From: Phycisphaeraceae bacterium
GTDB lineage: Bacteria; Planctomycetota; Phycisphaerae; Phycisphaerales; UBA1924
Direction: 5' to 3'
Assembly: GCA_015200025.1 (NCBI GenBank)
Contig: CP054186.1
Location: forward strand, 2,678,001 to 2,742,000
Length of the DNA stretch: 64,000 nt
Every line of letters begins with the position of its first letter. Position 1 is the first letter of the stretch. The notes below the pieces were generated by a model. It did no database searches. It was not told where the DNA came from and worked only from the letters and a program-made list of their open reading frames with translations. A program made the translations under genes and the position numbers. Of the stretch, positions 16,703 through 24,978 are shown piece after piece.

Positions 16703-17575
16703 ATGGTGACTACGGCGTGGCTCGGTGCGGCCGCGGTGGGCTTGACCCTTGGACTGCTCGGTTCGGGCGGGGCGATCCTGACCGTTCCGATCCTGGTGTA
16801 CCTGGTCGGACACGGAGAGAAGTCGGCCATCGCCGAGTCGCTCGCCATCGTCGCCTCGATCGCGGCGGTCGGGGCTTTGCGGGCCGCCGCTCAAGGCCGC
16901 GTCGACGTGCGCAACGCCGCTTTGCTCGCGTTCCCCGGCGTCGTCGGTACGATCGTGGGCGTGACGCTCTCCCGCTTTATCCCCGGGGCGGTGCAACTCG
17001 CGCTCCTCGCCGTGCTCATGCTCGCCGCCTCGGCCATGATGCTCAAGGGTCAGCATCGGTCCACCGTTTCTGCCCCGGCCCAACATGCCGCGCCGCCGAC
17101 GTCGGTCGGCCCGGTTTCTCATTGGTCCTCCCGCCCGTGGGGTGTTGCGGCGCAGGGTGTCGGCCTGGGCATGGTGACGGGCCTGGTCGGTGTTGGGGGC
17201 GGGTTCCTGATCGTCCCGGTGCTCGTACTGATCCGCCGGTTGCCCATGCCCACGGCGGTCGGGACGAGCCTCGCGGTCATCGCCTTCAACTCCGCGTTCG
17301 GCTTCCTCAAGCATCTCACGCCGACGATGGCACCGGCGACCACGGGAGAGGCCGTCGCCATCGATTGGGGCGTCGTGGGTACGTTCTCCGTCGTGGGGAT
17401 CGCCGGTAGCCTGGCGGGGGGGGCCATCGCCGGGCGCATCCATCAGCACATCCTCAAACGGGCTTTCGCGGTCTTCCTCATCCTCATGGCCGGGTACATC
17501 CTGGTCCGTCAGGCCCCGATCGTTCTCCAGGCGCCCACAGCGGCCGCACCCCAGGCCGGCCGGAATCTTCCGTGA
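16703..17575 (+). CDS. TauE/SafE family sulfite/thiosulfate permease
   Basis: A 290-residue integral membrane protein of the TauE/SafE family, members of which export sulfite or other sulfur oxyanions. The ATG at 16703 is chosen because GAGGAG lies 6 nt upstream. The two-fold repeat is visible: GLLGSGGAILTVPILVYLVG near the N-terminus and GLVGVGGGFLIVPVLVLI in the second half, each followed by hydrophobic helices, with about eight helices in all. It starts 93 nt after the persulfide dioxygenase gene. A role in removing sulfite made by that enzyme is an inference from position. Confidence 0.88.
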   Translation: MVTTAWLGAAAVGLTLGLLGSGGAILTVPILVYLVGHGEKSAIAESLAIVASIAAVGALRAAAQGRVDVRNAALLAFPGVVGTIVGVTLSRFIPGAVQLALLAVLMLAASAMMLKGQHRSTVSAPAQHAAPPTSVGPVSHWSSRPWGVAAQGVGLGMVTGLVGVGGGFLIVPVLVLIRRLPMPTAVGTSLAVIAFNSAFGFLKHLTPTMAPATTGEAVAIDWGVVGTFSVVGIAGSLAGGAIAGRIHQHILKRAFAVFLILMAGYILVRQAPIVLQAPTAAAPQAGRNLP

Positions 17576-17689
17576 CAATCGGAACCTTCGCGGGCCTCGT
17601 GGCCTCTCACGATCGGGCGACCACCACGACGCCCAGTCACGACACCCACCCCCCGGCCCAACGCCGGGGCACGACAGGAGGAGCCACCC

Positions 17690-18316
17690 ATGACCACGCA
17701 AGCCATCAGCGGCACGAGCCACACGAGCGCCGGAGCGGGTTCCGGTACGGCGAAGGAAGTCAGCCCCGCGCAGGTCAAGTCGTGGTTGGGCCAGGGACAG
17801 TGCGTCCTGATCGACGTGCGGGAGCCCGACGAGCACGCCCGGGAACGCATCGCGGGGGCCGCGTTGCTCCCCTTGTCGCGGTTCGACCCGACGCAGGCGG
17901 CCGCGCTGGCCAAGCCCGGCCTCCCGGTCGTCCTGCACTGCCGGAGCGGGCGTCGATCCGCCGACGCCTGCCGGATGGCTTCGTCCCTCTCGTCTCGGGG
18001 GCTGGCCGTCTTGAGCCTGAGTGGGGGCATCGACGCGTGGAAGGCCGCCGGCTTGCCCGTCGAGGTCGACACCCGCGTCGCTCGGATGAGCGTCATGCGG
18101 CAGGTACAGTTGGTCATCGGGTTGTTCGTGCTGGCCGGGAGCGCGCTGGCTTGGTTCGTCGACCCGGGTTTCATCGCCGTCCCGGCGTTCTTCGGCGCGG
18201 GCTTGGCCTTCGCGGGCGCGACCGGCACCTGCGCCCTGGCCACGCTGATCGGGCGTTTGCCGTGGAACCGATCCTCGGGCCCGGGGGCGTCGTGCGCCGC
18301 GGGCACGTGCGGGTAG
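17690..18316 (+). CDS. Rhodanese-DUF2892 membrane protein (YgaP-like)
   Basis: A 208-residue protein with an AGGAGG ribosome-binding site before the ATG at 17690. Residues of about 22-120 are a single rhodanese domain with VLHCRSGRRSADAC (catalytic Cys84) and DVREPDEHARERI. The C-terminal part (about 130-190) has two membrane helices and matches DUF2892, as in the E. coli inner-membrane sulfurtransferase YgaP. The end is Cys-containing (CAAGTCG). It is the third gene of the sulfur block and probably carries sulfane sulfur at the membrane. Confidence 0.88.
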   Translation: MTTQAISGTSHTSAGAGSGTAKEVSPAQVKSWLGQGQCVLIDVREPDEHARERIAGAALLPLSRFDPTQAAALAKPGLPVVLHCRSGRRSADACRMASSLSSRGLAVLSLSGGIDAWKAAGLPVEVDTRVARMSVMRQVQLVIGLFVLAGSALAWFVDPGFIAVPAFFGAGLAFAGATGTCALATLIGRLPWNRSSGPGASCAAGTCG

Positions 18317-18391
18317 CCGTCGCTCCCCGGCGTACGAGTTGTTGGACCCCGTCCCCAAGACGCCTCATCACCCACCGGAGGGAACACCGTC

Positions 18392-18766
18392 ATGCAGTCG
18401 ACCGCGAGCGAGTTCTACCGGACCTGGCCCGCCACGATGAACGCGATGAAGGCCGCCCCGGGGGGCGCGGAGATCGGTAAGTCGTTCGGTCCGTTCTTTC
18501 AGGCCCTGATGAAGGACTCCACGCCCGAGGGCGGGTTGTCGGTGAAGCACAAGGAGCTGATCGCCCTGGGCATCGGGGTGGCTTCACGCTGCGAACCGTG
18601 CATCTACGCGCACGTCGAGAAATGCCTCAAGGCCGGGGCCAACCCCCGCGAGGTCATGGACGCCGCGGGCGTCGCCGTCATGATGGGCGGTGGTCCGGTC
18701 TACACCTACACGCCCGTGGTCGCCGCGGCCCTCAAGCATTTCGAGGGACAGCCGCCGCACGCCTGA
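18392..18766 (+). CDS. Carboxymuconolactone decarboxylase/AhpD-like protein
   Basis: A 124-residue all-helical protein of the CMD/AhpD family. The redox motif is Cys67-Glu-Pro-Cys70 followed by His74 (SRCEPCIYAHVEKCLKAG), which matches the AhpD-type thiol pair. GGAGG precedes the ATG at 18392. Members act as disulfide reductases or peroxidase partners. It follows the rhodanese gene by 75 nt on the same strand and may recycle thiols in the sulfur block. The specific substrate is unknown. Confidence 0.85.
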   Translation: MQSTASEFYRTWPATMNAMKAAPGGAEIGKSFGPFFQALMKDSTPEGGLSVKHKELIALGIGVASRCEPCIYAHVEKCLKAGANPREVMDAAGVAVMMGGGPVYTYTPVVAAALKHFEGQPPHA

Positions 18767-18796
18767 CGGCCTTGCCCGCCCCGGTTCTCGGGTGTG

Positions 18797-19744
18797 TTAC
18801 GCCCTCTCGCGCGCCGAACGCCCCGCGACGGGTTTCCTCCCCCGGCGGGGCGATGTTCGCTCGGAACGCTCGGCGCTCTCCCGTTCCCGCAACGCCCGGA
18901 GGATCTTGGTCCGCAACGCCGCGGGCATCACGCCCCCGTCCATCCCCGCGCAGGCGTCCTGCACAAGATCGAGCTCGCGGAAGACCGCCCGACAGCGGGC
19001 GCACACCTCGGCCTGCGGAACCCGCTCGCCCGCCGCCACCCCGCCGCGGTCCATCGCCTCCATCTTCGCCTTGAGCAGGTCCAGGCAGACTTGCTTCTCG
19101 AAGATCGGCGCGGGGGCCTCGACCGCGGCGGCCTTGGTGATCATCGCCTTCCGCAACGCGAGCCGGGCCCGATGAAGCCTCGTCTTGACCGTACTCTCGG
19201 CGAGCCCGAGCGCCGCCGCCGTGTCCTCCACGCTCAGCCCGAGAACTTCCTTCATCACGATCGGTATCCGCAGGTGCTCAGGCAGCCGCGCGATCTCTGA
19301 TCGAACCCGCTCGATCGCCTCCGTCCGCTCGCCCGCGTCCTCCTCACCCTCCGGGGCCGCGGCGACCTCCATCACCGTCGTCTCGCGCCACGGCATCAAC
19401 TGTGACGCCGGAACCTGCCGCGCGTCCGTCCCGCCCTTTCGCCGTGTTCGGGCCTTGCACGAGCGGGCCGCGATGGCGTACAGCCACGTCCCGGGGTCGG
19501 CTTCCCCCCGGAACGTGTGCCACTTCCGCAAGGCTTGAACGAACACATCCTGCACCATGTCCTCGGCGTCCGCCTTGTTCCGGCACAGCCGCATCGCCAG
19601 GGCGTGCAGCCTGGGGCCGTACCGATCGACCAGCGGCGCCACCGACGCCGACACCGAACCGGAGTCGCCCACAAACGCACCCCTGATCATGGTGTGTGGC
19701 TTGGTCGCCGCGGTCTTCCCAGCGCCCCTGTCGAAGGAAGGCAT
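18797..19744 (-). CDS. ECF-type RNA polymerase sigma factor with C-terminal Cys-rich extension
   Basis: A 315-residue sigma-70 family factor. Region 2 is visible in ALAMRLCRNKADAEDMVQDVF and region 4 in RLPEHLRIPIVMKEVLGLS with STVKTRLHRARLALRKAM. ECF factors are usually near 200 residues. This one continues for about 100 residues with a Cys-x-CxxC arrangement (VCLDLLKAK, then EVCARCRAVF, then VQDAC) resembling the zinc-finger anti-sigma domain, but with Gln where the ZAS motif has His. Self-regulation by a fused anti-sigma-like domain is possible but not shown. The start is uncertain: ATG 19744 or ATG 19690 (MIRGAFVG); neither has a good ribosome-binding site. It stands alone, convergent with the sulfur block. 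Confidence 0.82.
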   Translation of the reverse strand: MPSFDRGAGKTAATKPHTMIRGAFVGDSGSVSASVAPLVDRYGPRLHALAMRLCRNKADAEDMVQDVFVQALRKWHTFRGEADPGTWLYAIAARSCKARTRRKGGTDARQVPASQLMPWRETTVMEVAAAPEGEEDAGERTEAIERVRSEIARLPEHLRIPIVMKEVLGLSVEDTAAALGLAESTVKTRLHRARLALRKAMITKAAAVEAPAPIFEKQVCLDLLKAKMEAMDRGGVAAGERVPQAEVCARCRAVFRELDLVQDACAGMDGGVMPAALRTKILRALRERESAERSERTSPRRGRKPVAGRSARERA

Positions 19745-19825
19745 ACACGGCAGGTTACACGCCTCTGGCCCCCTCCGGATCGTCGCCCGGATCCCGGCGG
19801 CGTTTGTTCATGTCGGGATCAAAAA

Positions 19826-19877
19826 GTCAAGTAAACTTGACACCCTGAATATGTCGCGTATAATTGACTTGGTGTCA
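19826..19877 (+). promoter_or_regulatory. Strong sigma-70 promoter inside a nested set of inverted repeats
   Basis: TTGACA at 19837-19842 and TATAAT at 19859-19864 are separated by 16 nt and match consensus exactly. The palindrome GTCAAGT-AA-ACTTGAC (19826-19841) overlaps the -35 box, and an inverted pair TGACACC (19838-19844)/GGTGTCA (19871-19877) brackets the -10 box. The downstream operon encodes an XRE-type repressor, so autoregulation is likely. Confidence 0.8.
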
Positions 19878-19915
19878 TAAAAACTAGACATTGTGCTTTC
19901 AGCAAGGGAGTCCCG

Positions 19916-20335
19916 ATGAATGCCTCGTTCGAGGAGAAAAGCGTGTGGATCCAGCTCGGCGCGATGGTGCTGGGGTTGGGCACGTATTTCGTGATCGCCG
20001 TGGGGATGCTCGCGGCGGGTCAGCGAGACATGAGCGCGTTCGCCGCGCTGTTCATAGTGTCGGTGGGCGCGATGATCCTGCTGATGTCCGTCGCGTACGC
20101 CCTGGTTCTGTTCGCGGGGAAACCTGAAGGGCGGGACGAGCGGGACCGTCTGATCGCGTGGAAATCGGAGCACCGTTCGTCGTGGATCATCGCGGCGGGG
20201 GTGCTCGGGGCTGTCTCGTGCATGACGTTGGGTGTGGAGAACGTCTGGACCGCGAACCTGCTGTTGTTGTCGCTCATGGTCTCGGAAGTGGCGGGCTTCG
20301 TGCTCCAGATCGTGTACTACCGAAGGGGGGTGTGA
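19916..20335 (+). CDS. Small four-helix membrane protein of unknown function
   Basis: A 139-residue protein with AGGGAG upstream of the ATG at 19916. It has four hydrophobic helices in two pairs (LGAMVLGLGTYFVIAVGML, FAALFIVSVGAMILLMSVAYALVLF, WIIAAGVLGAVSCMTLG, LLLLSLMVSEVAGFVLQIVYY) separated by a charged cytoplasmic-looking loop (GKPEGRDERDRLIAWKSEH). I do not recognise the family. The XRE regulator starts 3 nt after its stop, and both sit behind one near-consensus promoter. Small membrane protein plus small XRE repressor pairs are common in bacteria, but their role is mostly unknown. Confidence 0.8.
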   Translation: MNASFEEKSVWIQLGAMVLGLGTYFVIAVGMLAAGQRDMSAFAALFIVSVGAMILLMSVAYALVLFAGKPEGRDERDRLIAWKSEHRSSWIIAAGVLGAVSCMTLGVENVWTANLLLLSLMVSEVAGFVLQIVYYRRGV

Positions 20336-20338
20336 GGC

Positions 20339-20566
20339 ATGGCGACGGAACCCCTGACTATCCACAACCGGATCCGCACGCTGCGTTTCGAGGCGGGCGA
20401 GATGACCCAGCAGGCCCTCGCCGACCGTGTGGGCGTGAGCCGACAGACCATCAACGCCATCGAGGCCGCGAGATACTCGCCCTCGCTGGAGGTCGCATTC
20501 CGCATCGCCCGAGCCTTCGGGAAGCCGCTCGACGAGGTGTTCCAGTGCCTGCCGAGCCCGGGTTAA
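20339..20566 (+). CDS. Small XRE-family transcriptional regulator
   Basis: A 75-residue protein that is almost only a helix-turn-helix: RIRTLRFEAGEMTQQALADRV, then GVSRQTINAIEAARYSPSL and RIARAFGKPLDEVF. It is the compact YozG/PBSX-repressor type. It starts 3 nt after the membrane protein gene and is probably translationally coupled to it. The likely binding site is the set of inverted repeats around the promoter at 19826-19877, which would make the operon self-repressed. Confidence 0.9.
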   Translation: MATEPLTIHNRIRTLRFEAGEMTQQALADRVGVSRQTINAIEAARYSPSLEVAFRIARAFGKPLDEVFQCLPSPG

Positions 20567-20721
20567 TCGCCGGGCCCGCTCCACCCCCCGCTCCGCCGTT
20601 CCTGGTCGTCCCCTATCGCCTCGGCGGGCCATGAGCCACCGGGCCGACGCGCCGGGGAAAGGCCCGGCGTGGTAGCATGCCCACTTCTTTCCCCCTCACC
20701 GAAGCGAGAGGTCAACAAGCG

Positions 20722-23301
20722 ATGACACGACACGTTCTCGGCGTCCTGCCCGCGTGGATCCTGATGCTCGGGGCGGGCGCCGCGTCCGGCGAGCCGAGGC
20801 CGCTCAAGGTCTTTCTCCTGGCCGGGCAATCGAACATGGAGGGCCAGGGCGTCGTGGACGGCGAAGGGCCCGACTACAACCACGGCAAGGGAACGCTGGT
20901 CTCGCTGTTGAACGATCCCACGAAGAGGGACCTCGCGAGTCATCTGAGGGACGATTCGGGCGCGTGGCGTGTCCGCGACGACGTGTGGGTGAGATTCGAC
21001 TCCGGCCGAGGGCCGACGAAAGCCGGCCCGCTCGGCATCGGATTCACGGCGTACGAAGGGCAACACCACTTCGGGCCCGAGCTTCAGTTCGGGCACGTGA
21101 TCGGCGATGCCCTCGGCGAGGAGGTGCTGCTCATCAAGACCGCGTGGGGCGGCAAGAGCCTCTACGCGGACTTCCGCCCCCCTTCGTCCGGCGGCGAGGT
21201 CGGGCCCTACTACACACGCATGATCCGCCAGGCCCGCGAGGCGTTGGCCGGCATCAGAAAGGATTTCCCGGGGTCCAAGGCCGATGGGTACGAGCTGGCC
21301 GGCTTTGTCTGGTACCACGGGTGGAACGACGGGTGCGACCCGGAGCGGGCCGTGCCCGAGTACGAGGCCAACCTCGTCCATCTCATCAACGACGTCCGAA
21401 AGGAGTTCGATGCTCCGAACCTGCCCGTGGTCGTCGGCGAACTGACCGGGCCCTGGGTCGAGGCGCCGGGGGAGTGGGACCGCCTGCGCCGGGCGCAGGC
21501 CGCCGCCGCGCTCCGGCCCGAGTTCGCGGGCAACGTCGCGTTCGTCCCGACGCGGGACTTTGTTCGCCGGCCGGAAGATTCGCCCAACCCCGGGCACGGT
21601 CACCACGAGTTCGGCAACGCCGAGACGTATCTTCTCGTCGGCGACGCCCTCGGGAGGGCCATGCTCACGCTGCTCGGGTCGCCGGCACGCCAGACGCCCG
21701 GGGACGAACCTCCGGCACCGCCCACGCTCACCACCGGCGAGATGTCCGGCTACATGCTCGTCCCCGTCGAGCGGGCCCCGGAGGAGTTCAACGCCGGGTT
21801 CTCGCTCTACGCCGCCGCGTGGCCGATCGTCGACACCTACCCCGGCTCCAGGTTCCAGACCGGGCTCTTCGGGACCTGGATGTTCGCGCAGTTCGAGGGC
21901 GAAGCGCCCAAGAACCTTTATTCCGACATCGAGGGCGGCCTCGGATGGTGGCGCGACACACGCTTCCCGACCACCACGCCCAAGTTCATCATGGGCGGTG
22001 TCGCACCCAACTTTTCCGCGTGGGCCAACGGGCCCGGCGCGGGCAAGGGACGCGATTGGGACCGGCCCCTCGGAAAGTACGCCATCGCGCAGCTCAGCCC
22101 GTGGATCGTCTGGCCGCCCGACGGGCTCAACCTCGCGCAGGGCACCTGCGGCGAGCTTTTCGGCTACGGCTACCTCCCACTCCCCATCGTGGACGCCAAG
22201 CCGACCACCGCCGGGACCACGGTCCCCACCGGGGATCAGTGCTGGACACTCTTCCTCAACACCGCGAACTTCAAAGGTCCGGTGTGCTTCTTCACGCCCT
22301 TCTTCTGGTCCGCCTCCGCGGCCGAGAAGCCCGAGTGGGCCGGCCTCCTGCTCGATTCACGCCCCTCCAACCCCAACAAGGCCTTCCAGATGGAAACCCA
22401 GTGGGTGCCCGCCGTGGTCAGCACCGCGACGCGGGATGGTGGGGCAACGCACGTCTTCGCGCGAACGGCCCCGATGGCCTTCCCGATCGACCCCGAGGGA
22501 CGCACCGTGGTGCTCCACCGCCTCACCACGTACACACGGGACGCGATCACCGAGCCCGTGCGGCGGTGGTTCGCCGGCGGGGCTCCGGTCCGCGGCGAGA
22601 TCAACTCCGACGCCTCGCACATCACAAACTTCCACCCCGGCGGCGGCTCGACCTGGACCATCGCCGCCGACGGTACCCACGACAAGGACCGCCGCGAGAT
22701 CGACTGGTCCTCCTTCGGCACGCCCGTGTCTCACGACCCGACGACCTTCGGGTATCGGTGGAATCCCGACCTCGTCCGCCCCGTCGCCGACGGCCGCGGG
22801 CGGCGTGTGCGGCTCCCCGAGTACTTCCGCTTCGACACACCCGCGGGTCATGGGCCGCGATGGGTCGCGCTCCCGGAGAGCGACATCCCACCGGCGAGCC
22901 GGCTCCACACCGCGAGCTTCGAGCCGCCCCACGAGAGCGACGCCGGGGCGTACGAAACCCCAGACACCCCGGGTTCACCGTTCCGGACGCCGGGCCCGGT
23001 CGCGGGGCCGTTCGAAGTGACGCTCGGCGACGGTAGCACCCTGACCTACGCGTGGTACCGCTTCGCGGACCAGCCGGCGATGCTCAACGCGGACCTGACT
23101 CCCAAGGAGCGAGAGGAAGCGCAACGCCGTGTTGAGTTGATGCACCGCGAATGGACGAAAGACCGGACTTACCTCGCGCCGCCCACGACCGGAACCCTCG
23201 CCTCGCTCGACCCGGCCCTGATCGTGACCCCGCCGCCCGGGCTCGAGGTCGGGTTCGTGCCGATCGCGATCCGGCAGGAGAGACGCGCCGTTCAGCCGTG
23301 A
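20722..23301 (+). CDS. Secreted SASA-type (sialate O-acetylesterase-like) esterase with large unknown C-terminal region
   Basis: An 859-residue exported protein. The ATG at 20722 gives a clear signal peptide (MTRHVLGVLPAWILMLGAGA). Residues of about 27-335 form a SASA/DUF303 esterase domain with the nucleophile motif LLAGQSNMEGQG (Ser37) and GHHEFGNAETY near its end, which supplies a His. These enzymes remove acetyl groups from carbohydrates. The remaining 500 or so residues (from MSGYMLVPVERAPEEFNAG) do not match anything I recognise and are rich in Trp, Pro and aromatic residues, which suggests a secreted beta-rich or carbohydrate-related module. It is monocistronic, and its expression control is not visible. 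Confidence 0.82.
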   Translation: MTRHVLGVLPAWILMLGAGAASGEPRPLKVFLLAGQSNMEGQGVVDGEGPDYNHGKGTLVSLLNDPTKRDLASHLRDDSGAWRVRDDVWVRFDSGRGPTKAGPLGIGFTAYEGQHHFGPELQFGHVIGDALGEEVLLIKTAWGGKSLYADFRPPSSGGEVGPYYTRMIRQAREALAGIRKDFPGSKADGYELAGFVWYHGWNDGCDPERAVPEYEANLVHLINDVRKEFDAPNLPVVVGELTGPWVEAPGEWDRLRRAQAAAALRPEFAGNVAFVPTRDFVRRPEDSPNPGHGHHEFGNAETYLLVGDALGRAMLTLLGSPARQTPGDEPPAPPTLTTGEMSGYMLVPVERAPEEFNAGFSLYAAAWPIVDTYPGSRFQTGLFGTWMFAQFEGEAPKNLYSDIEGGLGWWRDTRFPTTTPKFIMGGVAPNFSAWANGPGAGKGRDWDRPLGKYAIAQLSPWIVWPPDGLNLAQGTCGELFGYGYLPLPIVDAKPTTAGTTVPTGDQCWTLFLNTANFKGPVCFFTPFFWSASAAEKPEWAGLLLDSRPSNPNKAFQMETQWVPAVVSTATRDGGATHVFARTAPMAFPIDPEGRTVVLHRLTTYTRDAITEPVRRWFAGGAPVRGEINSDASHITNFHPGGGSTWTIAADGTHDKDRREIDWSSFGTPVSHDPTTFGYRWNPDLVRPVADGRGRRVRLPEYFRFDTPAGHGPRWVALPESDIPPASRLHTASFEPPHESDAGAYETPDTPGSPFRTPGPVAGPFEVTLGDGSTLTYAWYRFADQPAMLNADLTPKEREEAQRRVELMHREWTKDRTYLAPPTTGTLASLDPALIVTPPPGLEVGFVPIAIRQERRAVQP

Positions 23302-23354
23302 ACCACCGATCGTGAATCGGCGTGGGTCAATCCCGTAACCCCGTGCTCCCCTCG

Positions 23355-23783
23355 ATGGCGAAATCGACCCCAAAGCTTCTCTCGGGGGGAAACCCCCAGA
23401 TCCCCAAGGCGTACGGCGACGAGCCCGTACTGGCCTACATCGCCGCGATGCCGGGATGGAAGCACGGCATCGGACGCCGCCTCGACGCCCTCATCGTGCT
23501 CGCCGTCCCCGGCGTCACCAAGGCGGTCAAGTGGAACAGCCCGCTCTACGGCCTCGAGGGCAAGGGCTGGTTCCTGAGCTTTCACTGCTTCACGACGTAC
23601 GTCAAGGTCGCGTTCTTCAGGGGTGCCTCGCTGCGGCCGACGCCCCCGGGCGCATCGAAGCAAGAGCACGTTCGGTACCTCGACATCCACGAGCCCGCGT
23701 TGCCGGATTCGCCCGCGTTCGACGAAGAGCAGTTCATTCGGTGGGTCGAGCAGGCGAGCCGGCTTCCGGGCGAGATGCTCTGA
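23355..23783 (+). CDS. DUF1801 (YdhG/YobT-like) protein
   Basis: A 142-residue protein with the DUF1801 signature: AMPGWKHGIGRRLDALI, then VTKAVKWNSPLYGLEGKGW, then FHCFTTYVKVAFFRGASL. Proteins of this family share an iron-chaperone-like fold of unclear function. The ATG at 23355 (MAKSTPKLL) is preferred because the domain starts soon after it, but no good ribosome-binding site is visible. It is preceded by the esterase and followed convergently by a hydrolase gene. Confidence 0.8.
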   Translation: MAKSTPKLLSGGNPQIPKAYGDEPVLAYIAAMPGWKHGIGRRLDALIVLAVPGVTKAVKWNSPLYGLEGKGWFLSFHCFTTYVKVAFFRGASLRPTPPGASKQEHVRYLDIHEPALPDSPAFDEEQFIRWVEQASRLPGEML

Positions 23784-23863
23784 GCGCGAAGCCGGGCCGG
23801 CGTCGTGATCGACCGCCGAGCACCCCGGCCGCATCGCTGGGTGTTGCGCTCTCGGGCGTGGAC

Positions 23864-24802
23864 TCACTCCCGCCCCGCGAGGCGTTCGAGCCAGCGACCG
23901 ATGTGGTCCACCGCCCCGGGGTCGATCGGCCCGAACAAGTCGCCCTCCTGAGGACCCAACTGGTGGCCCAATCCATTCAGGCACACGACGTCGAGCCCCT
24001 CGACGGCCCCCGAGTCCTTCATCGCTCGCGAGCCCGCCGCATCGACCACGCGAGATCGGTCGAGCGTGCCGAAGAGGGCGAGGACCGGGAGCCCTCGCGC
24101 CGCCGCGACGTCCAGGCCGTGCCGCATCCCGGCCCTCACGAACGACGCGAGCAGCGGCGTCTCCGGCGTGAAGTACGCGGGTGAGAGCGCCACCACGCCA
24201 CAGACGAGGTCGTCCTCCGCGGCGATCGTGAACGCGCGGGCCGCTCCAAGGCTGTGACCGACCAGCGCGATCCGTTCCGCCCGCACGCCCCGGACCCCGC
24301 GAAGGAGCGCCAACGCGGCCCGGCATTGTTCAAGAAGATCCTCCGGCGTGCGCGGGGTTGACCGAACAGGCCACTCGCCCGCGAGAGGATCGTCGATCGC
24401 GATGGTGCTCCAGCGGACCACCACAAACCCTCGGCCCGCGAGATCGGCGCTGATCACCGGCGCGTCGGCGTGGGGATCGCCGGTGATCGTGACCCGCCTC
24501 GCCCCGCCTTCCAGGTGGATCATCCCGGGCGTGACCCAGTCGAGATCGTTGCCCAGACCGCCCCCGATCAGGAGAACCCCCCAGCCGTTCGCGAGCGACG
24601 GCGTCGGACAGTGGACCACCGCCTCGAACCGCTCGCCGGAGACGATCATGACCGTGCGCTCGGCCGTGGACGCTAGCGCCGAGGATGGCTTCGGCGTTCC
24701 CGTGCGTTGGTGGTCGTGCTCCCGGGCTCCACACCCCGTCCAGGCGGCGCACACGATCAGGCCCCCGCACACCATCGCTGAGGCCTTTGTGCCGAAGCCC
24801 AT
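23864..24802 (-). CDS. Lipoprotein alpha/beta hydrolase
   Basis: A 312-residue alpha/beta hydrolase. The ATG at 24802 is chosen because AAGGGGA lies 8 nt upstream; it begins with a short lipoprotein-like signal ending AAWTGC (Cys24). The fold is supported by WGVLLIGGGLGNDLDW (oxyanion region), the nucleophile elbow VGHSLGAARAF (Ser184) and VLALFGTLDRSRVVDA (acid residue region); a His is near the end in GLGHQLGPQEG. Substrate is unknown. It is convergent with DUF1801 and divergent from the first metal-resistance operon. Confidence 0.82.
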   Translation of the reverse strand: MGFGTKASAMVCGGLIVCAAWTGCGAREHDHQRTGTPKPSSALASTAERTVMIVSGERFEAVVHCPTPSLANGWGVLLIGGGLGNDLDWVTPGMIHLEGGARRVTITGDPHADAPVISADLAGRGFVVVRWSTIAIDDPLAGEWPVRSTPRTPEDLLEQCRAALALLRGVRGVRAERIALVGHSLGAARAFTIAAEDDLVCGVVALSPAYFTPETPLLASFVRAGMRHGLDVAAARGLPVLALFGTLDRSRVVDAAGSRAMKDSGAVEGLDVVCLNGLGHQLGPQEGDLFGPIDPGAVDHIGRWLERLAGRE

Positions 24803-24978
24803 GACGTCGTTCCCCTTGTGAGATCGTGAGCCGTGCCCTCGCCCCAACGTGCCCCGGACTCTACGGGGCGCTTCTCGCGGGCGAGCCCGCCGACGCGCAA
24901 GGACCGCGCGAGTTTCCCGGGATGATCAGGGTGTCGCTGAAGCGGTATACTTCATCGTCCGATACCTGACTCCACCCG

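Noticed and set aside
14996..18358. 1120-codon minus-strand frame over the sulfur block
   Set aside because: It spans four well-supported plus-strand genes and their gaps; low-complexity Arg/Gly/His composition.
24946..24978. A copy of the ATACT-N7-AGTAT palindrome before the 24979 gene
   Set aside because: Only a TATACT and a loose GGTAT/ATACC pair are present; the second half-site does not match.
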